A DNA stretch of 60,395 bases, taken from NCBI GenBank assembly GCA_027024155.1, contig JALVTE010000001.1, positions 1 to 60,395 of the forward strand, in the 5' to 3' direction. The notes beneath the pieces are model-generated. The model worked only from the letters and a program-made list of their open reading frames with translations, made no database searches and was not told the origin of the DNA. The stretch is from Campylobacteraceae bacterium (lineage in GTDB: Bacteria; Campylobacterota; Campylobacteria; Campylobacterales; Sulfurovaceae). Each line of letters opens with the position of its first letter. The stretch's first letter is position 1. Positions 42,849-52,266 of the stretch are shown here, piece by piece. The translations under genes and the position numbers were made by a program.

Positions 42849-43396
42849 CAATACTTTATATTCACGGTTTTGCTAGCTCAGGATTAGGTAGCAAAGCTAA
42901 AATTTTCAGAGAATATTTTGAAAACTTGGGTATAAATTTTATTGCCCCAACACTTAGTTATATACCAGATTTAGCTATTTTAACACTAGAAGATATTATT
43001 AAAAACTGTAATGATGTAAAACTTATTGGTTCCTCTTTGGGAGGCTTTTACTCTATCTATTTGGCTGATAAATATAATTTAAAAGCTACGCTAATCAACC
43101 CTGCAATTAATCCTGATATTACACTACAAAAAGCTATACCGAGAGCTCTTAATTATTATGATTTAAGCTATTTTGATTGGAATGAAAATTATTTAAAGAT
43201 GCTAAAGAAGTATAAAATAACTCCTAAAAATCAAGATAAATATTTACTAATGTTACAAAAAGGTGATGAGACATTAGATTATAAAGAGTCACTAAATTTA
43301 CTACCTAATGCAAAAATAATAATAGAAGATGGTGGTAATCACTCTTTCGAGGGAATTGAAAGACATTTAGAAAAGATTAAAGATTTTTTAAAATAA
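42845..43396 (+). CDS. YqiA-like alpha/beta-hydrolase esterase (UPF0227)
   Basis: A 183-residue esterase of the YqiA group. ILYIHGFASSGLGSKAK is the N-terminal oxyanion motif, the nucleophile is S64 in LIGSSLGGFY, the acid is near QKGDETLDY and the final His lies in DGGNHSFEGIERHL. The substrate is unknown; E. coli YqiA cleaves CoA and p-nitrophenyl esters. It overlaps the preceding HTH gene by 4 bases. Confidence 0.88.
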   Translation: MTILYIHGFASSGLGSKAKIFREYFENLGINFIAPTLSYIPDLAILTLEDIIKNCNDVKLIGSSLGGFYSIYLADKYNLKATLINPAINPDITLQKAIPRALNYYDLSYFDWNENYLKMLKKYKITPKNQDKYLLMLQKGDETLDYKESLNLLPNAKIIIEDGGNHSFEGIERHLEKIKDFLK

Positions 43397-43474
43397 ATTT
43401 TAAATTGACAATATATGAAATAAGTAATCTATATTAAGGTATTATTTATTAGATAAATTAACTAAAGGAAGTTT

Positions 43475-45454
43475 ATGAAAATTTTATTATCATTTTTAAT
43501 GCTGTTTATTTTTGGCTTTTCAAATGAGTTGAGTAAATCGACTTCTCCATATCTTCTGCAACATCAAGATAATCCTGTTGATTGGATGGAGTGGAGTGAT
43601 AGAGCTTTTAAAAAGGCTAAAGATGAGAATAAACTTATATTTTTATCTATTGGATATAGTACTTGCCACTGGTGTCATGAGATGGCTAGGCAGAGTTTTT
43701 CTCAAAAAGATGTTGCTGATATTTTAAACAAATATTTCGTAAGTATTAAAGTTGATAAAGAGAGGCTAAGTTATATAGATAATTATTATCAAGAAGGCTT
43801 TAGAATTGTAAATAATAGAGCTGGTGGCTGGCCTTTGACAGTAATTTTATTGCCAAATAAAAAGCCTATCTATTTTGGTACATATATGCCTAAAGATGCA
43901 CTTATAGCATTGTTAAAAAAAGTAGTATCAATTAAGCGTGATAAGCTAGAGAGTATTGCTAACGATATACAAAAAGCTATAAACTTATATAAAAATTCTA
44001 AAGCAAAAGAGGTAAAATTAAGTAAAAACTTACTAGATAAAGCTTTTGCTGGTTATAAGAAAATGTATGATTTTAAAAATAAAGGCTTTAGTAAAGCTCC
44101 AAAATTTCCACAAGCTAACTCTATTAATGCCCTCCTAAATATATATTTAATTGAGGATAATAAAGAAGCTCTTAAGATGGCTACTGATATGTTAGATGCT
44201 ATGGCTAAGGGTGGTATTTATGACCAAATAGATGGTGGATTTTTTAGATATAGTGTAGACTCTAAGTGGACTATACCACACTTTGAAAAGATGTTATATA
44301 CTAATGCCGAACTCATATCAGTTTACTCAAAAGCTTATAAAATTACTAAGAAAAAGCTCTATGCTAAGGTTGTAAAAGAGAGTATAAAAGAGATGGATAG
44401 ACGCTTCTTCCATCAAGGTCTTTATTATAGTGCTAGTAATGCCGATAGTAAAGATGAAAATGGTAATGAAAGAGAGGGGTACTATTTTGTTTTTGATTAT
44501 AATGAAGCGTTAGATTATTTAACAAAACATGGTATTTCAAAACTTCGTGCAGAAGAATTTTTAAAACATTATGGTATCAGTGATATGGGGAATTTTGAGG
44601 GCGGAGAATATAGTAATCCAACAATTAAAAAATTTGATACTAAATATGAGAGAGAACGACACTTACTAAGTGAACTTAGAGCTAAAAGAGAGTACCCATT
44701 TATAGACAAAAAAATAAATACAGCTTGGAATGCTCTATATATAAAAGCTAAAATAGATGCAGGTGTAGTAGATAGTTCATTTACAAAAGAAGCAATTAGC
44801 TCTTTAAATAAACTTTTAGAAGTAATGCAGAGAAAAAATGGTGAGCTTTATCATCAAACATTATTACCACATAAACCTACGCAAAAAGGATTATTAGAAG
44901 ATTACGCATTTGTTGCAAATGCTCTTTTTAGTGCTTACGAAGCAACTCTTGATGATGCTTATTTAAATAATTTTGAAAGAGTTGTAACTTTAAGTATAAA
45001 AGAGTTTTATAAAGATGGAAAATGGCTACAATCGACAGATAAAGAGTTTAAAGTTAAAGCTACAATAGATGATGGAAGTTACAAGAGCCCATTAGCTACA
45101 AATTTAGAAAATATTTTAAAATTAGTTCTCTTTGGCGGAGATTATAAATTGTTAAATATTGTAGATGAAAGTTTAAAAAATTACTCTATGGCTATTAATA
45201 GTTATCCACAATATTATCCGAGTGCTTTAAATGTAGTAACAATGATAAATAGAGGTTTATATATTATAAAAGGTCCAAAAATTGGTTTGATAAAAGAGAA
45301 ACTAGATGATATTAAATACCCATTTGTCTATAAAAAAGCCCTAGACTCAAAAAGTTCAAAAGAGTACCAGTTATGTGGATTAAAAAGTTGTTATGCTACA
45401 GATATTAGTATAGAGAAAGTTAAAGGTAAATTAAAAGAGTTAGTCAATAAATAA
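43475..45454 (+). CDS. Exported DUF255 (YyaL/SSP411-like) thioredoxin-domain protein
   Basis: A 659-residue two-domain protein: an N-terminal thioredoxin-like DUF255 domain (about 19-180) with the CHWC pair at 64-67 ([11 protein letters not shown]), followed by an alpha/alpha six-barrel (about 190-600). The family is widespread and its biochemical role is unclear. Here a signal peptide (1-17, IFGFS) precedes DUF255, so it probably works in the periplasm, whereas most homologues appear cytoplasmic. The gene stands alone. Confidence 0.85.
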   Translation: MKILLSFLMLFIFGFSNELSKSTSPYLLQHQDNPVDWMEWSDRAFKKAKDENKLIFLSIGYSTCHWCHEMARQSFSQKDVADILNKYFVSIKVDKERLSYIDNYYQEGFRIVNNRAGGWPLTVILLPNKKPIYFGTYMPKDALIALLKKVVSIKRDKLESIANDIQKAINLYKNSKAKEVKLSKNLLDKAFAGYKKMYDFKNKGFSKAPKFPQANSINALLNIYLIEDNKEALKMATDMLDAMAKGGIYDQIDGGFFRYSVDSKWTIPHFEKMLYTNAELISVYSKAYKITKKKLYAKVVKESIKEMDRRFFHQGLYYSASNADSKDENGNEREGYYFVFDYNEALDYLTKHGISKLRAEEFLKHYGISDMGNFEGGEYSNPTIKKFDTKYERERHLLSELRAKREYPFIDKKINTAWNALYIKAKIDAGVVDSSFTKEAISSLNKLLEVMQRKNGELYHQTLLPHKPTQKGLLEDYAFVANALFSAYEATLDDAYLNNFERVVTLSIKEFYKDGKWLQSTDKEFKVKATIDDGSYKSPLATNLENILKLVLFGGDYKLLNIVDESLKNYSMAINSYPQYYPSALNVVTMINRGLYIIKGPKIGLIKEKLDDIKYPFVYKKALDSKSSKEYQLCGLKSCYATDISIEKVKGKLKELVNK

Positions 45455-45484
45455 GATTAGAAGTACCCCTAAGTTAAGGGTTAA

Positions 45485-45555
45485 ACTCAAGATTTTTGCA
45501 AGCACTCATAAATAATATTAAATATTTGTTGATTTAAATGCATAATTTGGGTTTA
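45485..45555. repeat. Inverted-repeat remnant of the TAATGCATAATT family
   Basis: The right end AAATGCATAATTTGGG and the stretch AAATATTTGTTGATT match the element at 15546-15668, and GATTTTTGCAAGCACTCATA resembles its inner sequence in reverse. The left end is poorly conserved. Confidence 0.4.
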
Positions 45556-45608
45556 TAAGACTAGAGTAAATATAAATATTATATACTCTAGTCTCTCTTA
45601 TCTATCTA

Positions 45609-45848
45609 TTATGAACAGTGACCACCACCACAACATCCACTTTTTACTCTCTCGTCTACTGCTATTAAGATGTTGTTGTTATCCTCTTTTACAGTAAACT
45701 CATGTTTTTGGCAGAAGTCTTGGTTCATTTTTTTAGTTAGGTTTAGTGCTTCTACTAGTGCGTCGTCTTTGCTTTCGAATGATTTATTGTTTTCTATTCC
45801 GCTTTTTCTGAAACATCCGCACTCTTTTTCTACTATTACTTTAAACAT
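45609..45848 (-). CDS. Small Cys-rich protein, function unknown
   Basis: A 79-residue cytoplasmic protein with a CxC near the start (ECGCFRKS), a Cys in NQDFCQKHEF and a C-terminal GCCGGGHCS tail. These Cys clusters could bind iron, zinc or copper. GGAG precedes the ATG by 7 bases. Small proteins with such a C-terminal CCGGGHC tail occur in this phylum, but the role is unknown. Confidence 0.7.
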   Translation of the reverse strand: MFKVIVEKECGCFRKSGIENNKSFESKDDALVEALNLTKKMNQDFCQKHEFTVKEDNNNILIAVDERVKSGCCGGGHCS

Positions 45849-45942
45849 ATTGTTTCTCCATTTATTATATTTTGTATTTGCAATATAGCAGATTAAAGCT
45901 TAAATAGGAGTAAAATTATCCGATTAAATTTGTTTAAAAAAA

Positions 45943-46869
45943 TCAATTAAATAATATACTCTTTTTGATATAGTTTTTCTGCTTGAGCTCTCTTGCTCGT
46001 TCAAGTAGATATACTCTTGATTCTATACAGTTTTTTGGATTTTTTAAAAGTTCTTGAACTTCTTGTAAAAGAGTTGCCGGCATCATAAATATCTCAACAC
46101 CATCCAATAGAGCTTTAATATAATTACAAGTATATTTTTTTGGATTATGCTCAACTAATATTTCATACATTTTAAGTACTTCTCTAAAATATTTTTTACC
46201 TAAAGACCTACTTTTTGGACTTCGGGCATAGTATTTAGCAATATTTTCTAGTCTATCTATAACTTTGGGCATATCCTCTATTTTAGTAATTTTGTGTATG
46301 CTACTTGTTGAATGAGATAATTCAAACATTCTACTATGTTTACCCCAACTTAAAACACGATTAGAGCGTTGAACGAACTCTTTATACTCTAAGAGTGTAT
46401 CTGGAGTTTTGTCATATTTAATAGCCTCTTTAAATGCTGTTGAAGCATCTTCGAACTCTTCTAGTAATTCATATATATAAGCTTTATAGATATATATTTC
46501 ATTTAACTTTTTTGCACTTAAATTAGTAGGTATCCGTTTTAAGTAATCTAATGCTTCATATGCACTATCATCAACTTCATCTCTTAGGATATCATAAGCT
46601 CTTTTAATATATTTATTTGTACTAGATAGAGCTTTTTGTTTAAGCCTTAAATAAGTTATTATTTTTGAAATCTCTTTTTTAGCTAAAATGTCATCTTTCT
46701 CTTCTAAATTTTTTTCTTGTCTTTTAATTTCTAAATTTAAAACATGAAGTGGAGAAATTTGTTGGTTATTGCTCTCTTCCGCTTTACTTTTACTGCTAAA
46801 TAGTTTTGTAAAATCTACTCTAACAGATTCTAAAAACTGGTCATAGTTTTTAAAAATATATCGCAGCAT
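45943..46869 (-). CDS. Helical TPR-like cytoplasmic protein, unknown function
   Basis: A 308-residue helix-rich protein without a signal peptide. The middle shows TPR-like pairs (EIYIYKAYIYELLEEFEDAS, then TAFKEAIKYDKTPD) and the C-terminal part (about 200-300) more helices rich in Lys and Arg. No named family was recognised. The ATG has AAGG upstream. It is on its own between gaps. Confidence 0.55.
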   Translation of the reverse strand: MLRYIFKNYDQFLESVRVDFTKLFSSKSKAEESNNQQISPLHVLNLEIKRQEKNLEEKDDILAKKEISKIITYLRLKQKALSSTNKYIKRAYDILRDEVDDSAYEALDYLKRIPTNLSAKKLNEIYIYKAYIYELLEEFEDASTAFKEAIKYDKTPDTLLEYKEFVQRSNRVLSWGKHSRMFELSHSTSSIHKITKIEDMPKVIDRLENIAKYYARSPKSRSLGKKYFREVLKMYEILVEHNPKKYTCNYIKALLDGVEIFMMPATLLQEVQELLKNPKNCIESRVYLLERARELKQKNYIKKSILFN

Positions 46870-47054
46870 AAGGCACCTTTTTTATCTAAATTTATAATTA
46901 TAGTGCCATTTTACCGTACTTTTTACAATTTTATGCTGAAATTGTAATGGTAATAACAGATGTTATATATTATTGTATTTCTATATTATTTACTATTCTT
47001 ATCTGTTTTAAAAGTTACCTTTGCTTGAAAGGTAACCATATAACTATGCTTTTG

Positions 47055-48332
47055 CTATATTTTAGGCATATTAAATTCGAACCGTTTACCGGTATTTAAA
47101 ATATGAAAATATTTTTTAATAGCACTATACAAAATAAAGAATAACATAAAAAAAGAGATTAAAAGAGAAATAGAGCCAATTTGCCAGAAAATAGTTATAA
47201 AATTAGCTAAAATTAATAATATGAAGGAGGTAATAAAAAAGTATAAATTAACTCTTGCATACTTAGGGTGAGCAATTTCATGCATCATAGGTACTTCGAA
47301 GTAACCTTTTGCATTAAGGTGAAACCACACTAAAAATGGGACTATCTTATAACTCATAGCAAATACAATACTTAATGCAAAGTAGGCAAACAGAGTAACA
47401 ACAATAGTTGTAGGAATTGTTATAAATTGGCTTAGTGTATAGAAAAAGGCAAAGAGTATATAAGAGCTCATTCCAAATGCCCAAAATAGAATTGTAGCAT
47501 CTGTTACAGCACGCTTTTTCTGTTTTAGTTTTATAAGGGTTAGTCCAGCATGTAGGGCAACTAATAAAATTATAATATACTCTACTATATTTAATATAGC
47601 AGGTGCAAAAATAGCTGAGAATAGGTTAATAAATAGTAAAGTAATAATAATTTGAGGCAGATAGTTAGCATACCTCTTATTATATGGCGGGGTAACATAA
47701 AACATCTCTATAACCTGAAAAGATACCGAAATTATCAAAAGGGCAATCCAGCCAAAAAGCCCAAAGCTAAAGTGTGCACTCTTTAGGGCTAAGTAGTCAA
47801 TGTTTATATTAAATCCGCCCCTTAAACTTAAAAGTAAAAGCCCTAAAATTGCAACAAAAACCAAAGAGATAAGGCTAAGTAGCATTCCCCTAGATGAGCT
47901 ACTGTGCGAAATTGTTTTTAACTTTTTTATCATAACATAAGAGCTTGTAAATAGTGCATAAGCGAGTGATAAAGCAGCTAAGATGTAGAGTATTAAATTT
48001 GCTGTAAAAAATGAGATAGATAGAAAAATTGTACCTAAAATAAGAGCGTAATTTACTCTAAGTGCTAGAGTTTCAGGCTCTTTAATTGCCACACCACATA
48101 GAACTGGCAACATTTGATAGAGTGCTCCAAACATAAAAGATGCCATAACTCCAAGTGTTAAAGTATGTGTTAGGGCAAGTGCTTGAGCAGAAGAGAAATT
48201 AGTAACACTTTTGCCATAAAAGAATAGCATAAAACTAGCAACAATACCAAAAATTGAGCCAGTTAAAAAGAAACGAAGAACTACGACTATTGGAGGAGCT
48301 TGATCCATAGATAGACCACTATTTTCAAACAT
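47055..48332 (-). CDS. NnrS-like heme-copper-type membrane protein
   Basis: A 425-residue protein with about twelve membrane helices. LALTHTLTLGVMASFMFGAL followed by YQMLPVL is the conserved His-containing stretch of the NnrS and cytochrome-oxidase-like families, and KSAHFSFGLFGWIALLIIS and VPFLVWFHLNAKG are further His-bearing helices. NnrS protects bacteria against nitrosative stress. It is followed upstream by DUF2249 and hemerythrin genes that start within a few bases, an association seen in nitric-oxide handling gene sets. It lacks the six-His set of a true oxidase that I can see. Confidence 0.6.
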   Translation of the reverse strand: MFENSGLSMDQAPPIVVVLRFFLTGSIFGIVASFMLFFYGKSVTNFSSAQALALTHTLTLGVMASFMFGALYQMLPVLCGVAIKEPETLALRVNYALILGTIFLSISFFTANLILYILAALSLAYALFTSSYVMIKKLKTISHSSSSRGMLLSLISLVFVAILGLLLLSLRGGFNINIDYLALKSAHFSFGLFGWIALLIISVSFQVIEMFYVTPPYNKRYANYLPQIIITLLFINLFSAIFAPAILNIVEYIIILLVALHAGLTLIKLKQKKRAVTDATILFWAFGMSSYILFAFFYTLSQFITIPTTIVVTLFAYFALSIVFAMSYKIVPFLVWFHLNAKGYFEVPMMHEIAHPKYARVNLYFFITSFILLILANFITIFWQIGSISLLISFFMLFFILYSAIKKYFHILNTGKRFEFNMPKI

Positions 48333-48333
48333 A

Positions 48334-48585
48334 TTACTCCTTTATAAACTCTTCTAACTTTATATCTTGGTTTCGCGAAATTAAAATATGCCAATTCTCA
48401 TCTGCTGTTTGCTGGCTTATAAAATTTAAATTATGCTCACCAGCAAGAGCGAGTAAAGGGATTGGCTCTTTACGATGAAGCATATAGAAGTAGCTATTTT
48501 CATCTAAGTCTTTAAGTGCCTCTATAGCCTGCTCTAATGGTTCAGGGTGCTCTAACTCTCGTGCATCTAAAAAGAGTTCTCTCAA
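48334..48585 (-). CDS. DUF2249 protein
   Basis: An 83-residue protein with the DUF2249 pattern: LDARELEHPEPLEQAIEALK near the start, then SYFYMLHRKEPIPLLAL and a final WHILISR strand. DUF2249 proteins often fuse to or neighbour hemerythrin-like and RIC/ScdA di-iron proteins that repair iron-sulfur damage by nitric oxide. Its gene overlaps the hemerythrin stop by 4 bases and ends one base before the NnrS-like gene start, so the three form one operon. Confidence 0.9.
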   Translation of the reverse strand: MRELFLDARELEHPEPLEQAIEALKDLDENSYFYMLHRKEPIPLLALAGEHNLNFISQQTADENWHILISRNQDIKLEEFIKE

Positions 48586-49022
48586 AGTGCAACCTCTTTC
48601 ATTTTCTCTATTAATTCAGCTTTGCCATTTGGCTGTAGCACTCTATCTGCCATAGCATATAGCATCTGCTCCTCTTTCATATTGTGCTGTTGTAGAAGAA
48701 TCATCATAGATTCTGCCAGTGAAAGATATGCATCTTTATCTTCATTTTCTATAGCTTCTGCCATTTTACCCATTAAACCACGCACTTGCTCGTGCTCATG
48801 CTTCATAACCATTGTTGGTCCATCGCTTGAACCTGTAAGCTCTTCGAATTTAGGAAAAAACTCATCTTCCTCTTTTTTAAAGTGCAGTAGAGTTTCGTCT
48901 GCAAATTTTAAAAATTCATCTTTTGTTAAAGCAAAGTCACCTTTAGCAGCTGCTGCCTCTGCTCTTGCAAAAAGATTATCACACTCTCTGTGGTCTGTTA
49001 TTAAATATTGTGAAATTTCCAT
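48582..49022 (-). CDS. Hemerythrin-like di-iron protein
   Basis: A 146-residue four-helix bundle. Iron ligands visible: H11 (ITDHRECD), H47-x3-E51 (LLHFKKEEDEF), His in MVMKHEHEQVRG (about 80) and His in QQHNMKEEQ (about 114). Members of the hemerythrin HHE group bind O2 or NO reversibly, or hold iron for repair of iron-sulfur centres. First gene of an operon with DUF2249 and the NnrS-like protein. The flanking gap before the FmdE-like gene is packed with repeats. Confidence 0.92.
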   Translation of the reverse strand: MEISQYLITDHRECDNLFARAEAAAAKGDFALTKDEFLKFADETLLHFKKEEDEFFPKFEELTGSSDGPTMVMKHEHEQVRGLMGKMAEAIENEDKDAYLSLAESMMILLQQHNMKEEQMLYAMADRVLQPNGKAELIEKMKEVAL

Positions 49023-49039
49023 TTTATTCTCCTATTTTA

Positions 49040-49157
49040 GATTAAGCTAAGAGCTCAGTGCTTAGAGCTTAGAGCCTAATATTGTAGCTTCGCTATTTTT
49101 TATTTGTGCGGTGAGGCACTGCACCCTACCCACTAAAAACTAACCCCTAACCCCTAA
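49040..49157. repeat. Repeat cluster: two heptad arrays around a REP palindrome
   Basis: GCTTAGA-type heptads (49043-49079), a REP-like stem GTGCGGTG-agg-CACTGCAC with CCTAC following (49106-49129), and CTAACCC heptads (49138-49157) fill the gap between hemerythrin and the FmdE-like gene. The heptad sequence differs from the TTGATGG family, but the 7-base length is the same. The last array runs into the stop codon of the FmdE-like gene. Confidence 0.65.
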
Positions 49158-49756
49158 ATTCCTGCAATCTCTTCCCAAAGTTCAGGTTTAAGTAGCATAT
49201 ACTCAACTCTTGCTTGCCAAAGTTTGGCAAACTCTTCTGCCTCCTCTTTGCTAGCTTGCCCCATTAATGTTTTTTGCATTAATGGTTGCATATTTGGGTC
49301 ACCTGGTACTATAGAAGTATTTAGATTTAGTGTAATTGACTCATTATTGTCAATTCTTGTAAACCTAACCATACCATTAATATCGCTATTGCCGTAACTT
49401 AGCAGATTTTTACGGTTAAATTTACCACCAATTCCAGCAAAACCGCCACTGTCGTTACTACCCAAAATAAAGCTTAAAACCGAGCCAATAACACCAGTTA
49501 CTTGATGCTCTTTTGCATCTTTAAACTCAATTTTAACTTGGCTTCTTTTTGGCATCTCTTCGCCATAAAGCTTGCTTAATGCCACTTTTGCCAATATGTA
49601 ACTGCCTGCTACAGTTGGGCAAGAGTGCCCTGCTAGCTTAACGCAATCTATATAATCAATTTGAATCTCGCCATCTTTGGTAGCACCTAAAAATGCCGCT
49701 AAATCATCTTGTAGAATAAATGGTTCTACGCTGTCATAAAATTTTGGATATTCCAT
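49154..49756 (-). CDS. FmdE-like/GHxCP domain protein
   Basis: A 200-residue cytoplasmic protein with LAGHSCPTVAGSYILAKVAL (about 42-62), the GHxCPxxxxG motif of the FmdE group, then IEFKDAKEHQVTGVIGSVLS and NRKNLLSYGNS. FmdE subunits bind metal through this Cys and neighbouring residues; the role of stand-alone copies is unknown. The start is set at the ATG of MEYPKFY (AAGAG 6 bases upstream) rather than at an upstream TTG. It is divergent from hemH. Confidence 0.7.
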   Translation of the reverse strand: MEYPKFYDSVEPFILQDDLAAFLGATKDGEIQIDYIDCVKLAGHSCPTVAGSYILAKVALSKLYGEEMPKRSQVKIEFKDAKEHQVTGVIGSVLSFILGSNDSGGFAGIGGKFNRKNLLSYGNSDINGMVRFTRIDNNESITLNLNTSIVPGDPNMQPLMQKTLMGQASKEEAEEFAKLWQARVEYMLLKPELWEEIAGI

Positions 49757-49877
49757 ACTAAACTCTTTTTTAGGCAATTCTACCCAAACAAGGTATTAAT
49801 TTCTATGATTTATGTCAAAAACTTATAGATTATAGTTAAAATTGAGTAATATATCATCAAAGATTATGGGGTATTGG

Positions 49878-50816
49878 ATGAAAAGAGCAATTTTACTACT
49901 AAATATGGGTGGTCCAAGCGATATTAGCGAAGTCGAAATCTTTTTGCGAAATATGTTTGCCGATAGGTATATTTTACAAACCAACCCACTAATGCGTAAA
50001 TTAATCGGAAATATAATAGTAACAAAACGCTTAAACGAAGCCCAAGAGAATTATCGCGAAATTGGTGGAAAATCGCCTCTACTAGATATTACTAACTCTC
50101 TAGCAAGTAAAATTAGTGAAAAATTGGGAGTACCTGCCTACCCAGTAATGCGATATGTACCACCATTCGCAAAAGATGTTTTGCCAGAGTTAAAAGAGCA
50201 AGGCATTGAAGAGTTGCTACTATTTTCAATGTATCCACACTACTCAAGTACAACTACAAAATCTTCGATTGAAGATGTAGAAGATACACTAAAAGAGTTA
50301 AATTGGCAACCTAATATAAAAACAGTAGATAGATACTATAACGATTTGGAGTATGTAAAAATACAAGCCAATTTAATAGAGCAAGCCTTAAATGGCGAGA
50401 GCTCTGAAGATAAAAAATTAATAATTTCAGCCCACGGCTTACCGCTAGATATTATAAAAAAAGGCGACCTTTACGAAAAAGAGATAACAGTAAATTTCGA
50501 GCTAATAAAAGCAGAATTAGCACACAGAGGCGTAAACTTTAAAGAGATAGAGTTAGCTTACCAATCCAAAGTAGGCAACGGTACATGGCTAGAGCCAAAC
50601 TTAAGCGATGTTTTAAGAAACCCAACAAATTTAAATGTATTAATATTTCCAATAGCATTTACAATAGACAACTCTGAGACAATTTTCGAGCTAGATATTG
50701 AACATAGAGAGATAGCCCAAAAGATAGGCTACAACTACTATAAAGTAGCAAAGTGCCCAAATGATAGCGAAGAGTTTGTAAATTTTATTAAGAGCAAATT
50801 AAGAGTTTTGATATAA
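49878..50816 (+). CDS. hemH: Ferrochelatase
   Basis: A 312-residue enzyme that inserts iron into protoporphyrin IX to make heme. Signature stretches are intact: LLLNMGGPSD (about 6), the FRYILQ-type loop ADRYILQTNPLMRK, catalytic His in LIISAHGLPLDIIKKGD (about 190) and the Glu in DNSETIFELDIEHRE (about 270). The start is the ATG of MKRAILL, with GGGG 6 bases upstream; the 12 residues of an earlier in-frame start are not conserved in the family. The Wadjet operon starts 7 bases after its stop. Confidence 0.92.
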   Translation: MKRAILLLNMGGPSDISEVEIFLRNMFADRYILQTNPLMRKLIGNIIVTKRLNEAQENYREIGGKSPLLDITNSLASKISEKLGVPAYPVMRYVPPFAKDVLPELKEQGIEELLLFSMYPHYSSTTTKSSIEDVEDTLKELNWQPNIKTVDRYYNDLEYVKIQANLIEQALNGESSEDKKLIISAHGLPLDIIKKGDLYEKEITVNFELIKAELAHRGVNFKEIELAYQSKVGNGTWLEPNLSDVLRNPTNLNVLIFPIAFTIDNSETIFELDIEHREIAQKIGYNYYKVAKCPNDSEEFVNFIKSKLRVLI

Positions 50817-50823
50817 TAGCAAA

Positions 50824-52266
50824 ATGACTTATGAGTATTTAAAAAATTTAAAGAAACACAACCGCACGCTAAAGCTTTTAAATAGTGATAATTTTGCTAT
50901 GAGTATGGCGTTTTTTTATTTTGTTTTTGTAGAGAAAAAATATATTACTATAACAGATAGAGAAATTTTAACTCTATTAGATGACTTCTTATATAATTTA
51001 AACCAAATTTATGGAAATATCTATCCTAAAACTCCAAAAGAGTATCTGGATGATTTTGCAAATGATAAAAGTGCTTACTTAAAAAAGTATTACGGAAGTG
51101 GTGGAGAACTTTTGTATGAATTAACACCATATACGCAAAAGGCACTAGAGATTGTAGAGTCGCTTGAGCGAAAAGAGTTTGTGGGTAGTCGTAGCAAATT
51201 TAATGCTATTTTTGAACTCTTAGAAGAGTTGATTTTCGAGACAAACTATAGCGATAAAGAGCGAGTTGCCAAACTAAAAGAGCAAAAGGCTAAAATAGAT
51301 AAGCAGATAGAAGCTATAGAGGCAAAAGAGGATATTCGTTTCGACAGTAGCCGTGTAAAAGAGCACTTTATGTTAATAGAGGAGCAGAGTCGAAAGTTAA
51401 AGTACGATTTTGCACAAATAGAGTATAACTTTCGAGATTTAAATGCGTCGGCAATGGAGCAAATAGCTACAACAAACGAGAGTAAAGATGGGGTTTTAAG
51501 CTCTATCTTTGATATAGAAGATAGCATTCGTCAAAGTGACCAGGGTAAAAGCTTTTTTGCATTTTGGCAATTACTTAGCGATGCTCAAAAGAGTGAGCAA
51601 TTATCACAAATGCTAGAGCAGTTATACAATTTAAAAGAGGTGCAAGAGGTCGATAAAGATGGCTCTTTAAAGCACTTAAAATATGACTTACTAAATAATG
51701 CTAACAAAATAGCTAAAGTAACTGCTAGGTTAATGGAGCAGTTGCGTCGCTTTATTGATGACAAAGTGTGGGTAGAGAACCGAAAAATTTTAGAGTTGTG
51801 TAAAGAGATAGAGCAAAGAGCTATAGAGATAAAGAGCAATCCACCCAAAGAGCGAAACTTTATTGCGATAGATGGGGTTAAAGTGCCAATAGATTCGGTT
51901 TTTGAAAAGAGTCTATATACACCAAAAGAGAGAGTAGAGTTTAAAGCTGAGGTAAAAGAGGAGGAGTTAAGCTTAGATTTAGATAGCTTTTATGATATAT
52001 TTTATGTAGATGAAGAGGCTCTAAAGCAAGCAATTAATACCCTTTTGCAGATAAAACCGCAATGTAGCCTTAAAGAGGTTGTAGAGAGATTTCCGGTAAA
52101 GAAAGGAGTAGCAGAGTTGGTATCTTACCTCTCTATTGCTAAAAACTCCAATAACGCTGTTTTGCTAGAGGATGAGAAAGAGAGATTGCATATAAAAGAT
52201 AGCGATGGAGAAGAGAAGCTTGTGTTGGTGCCAAAAGTAGTTTGGATTAAGGAGTCGTATGAATAG
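50824..52266 (+). CDS. jetA: Wadjet protein JetA (DUF3375)
   Basis: A 480-residue MukF-like kleisin subunit of the Wadjet anti-plasmid defence. The N-terminal part (about 1-140, starting MTYEYLKNLKKHNRTLKLLN) is a winged-helix dimerising region; the middle has a helical coiled coil (about 160-330), and the C-terminal part (about 380-480) ends in a winged helix that would bind the JetC head. With JetB, JetC and JetD in the standard order, the call is secure. No ribosome site is visible; TGaTATAAT overlapping the hemH stop may be an extended -10 box that would start the message close to the ATG. Confidence 0.93.
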   Translation: MTYEYLKNLKKHNRTLKLLNSDNFAMSMAFFYFVFVEKKYITITDREILTLLDDFLYNLNQIYGNIYPKTPKEYLDDFANDKSAYLKKYYGSGGELLYELTPYTQKALEIVESLERKEFVGSRSKFNAIFELLEELIFETNYSDKERVAKLKEQKAKIDKQIEAIEAKEDIRFDSSRVKEHFMLIEEQSRKLKYDFAQIEYNFRDLNASAMEQIATTNESKDGVLSSIFDIEDSIRQSDQGKSFFAFWQLLSDAQKSEQLSQMLEQLYNLKEVQEVDKDGSLKHLKYDLLNNANKIAKVTARLMEQLRRFIDDKVWVENRKILELCKEIEQRAIEIKSNPPKERNFIAIDGVKVPIDSVFEKSLYTPKERVEFKAEVKEEELSLDLDSFYDIFYVDEEALKQAINTLLQIKPQCSLKEVVERFPVKKGVAELVSYLSIAKNSNNAVLLEDEKERLHIKDSDGEEKLVLVPKVVWIKESYE

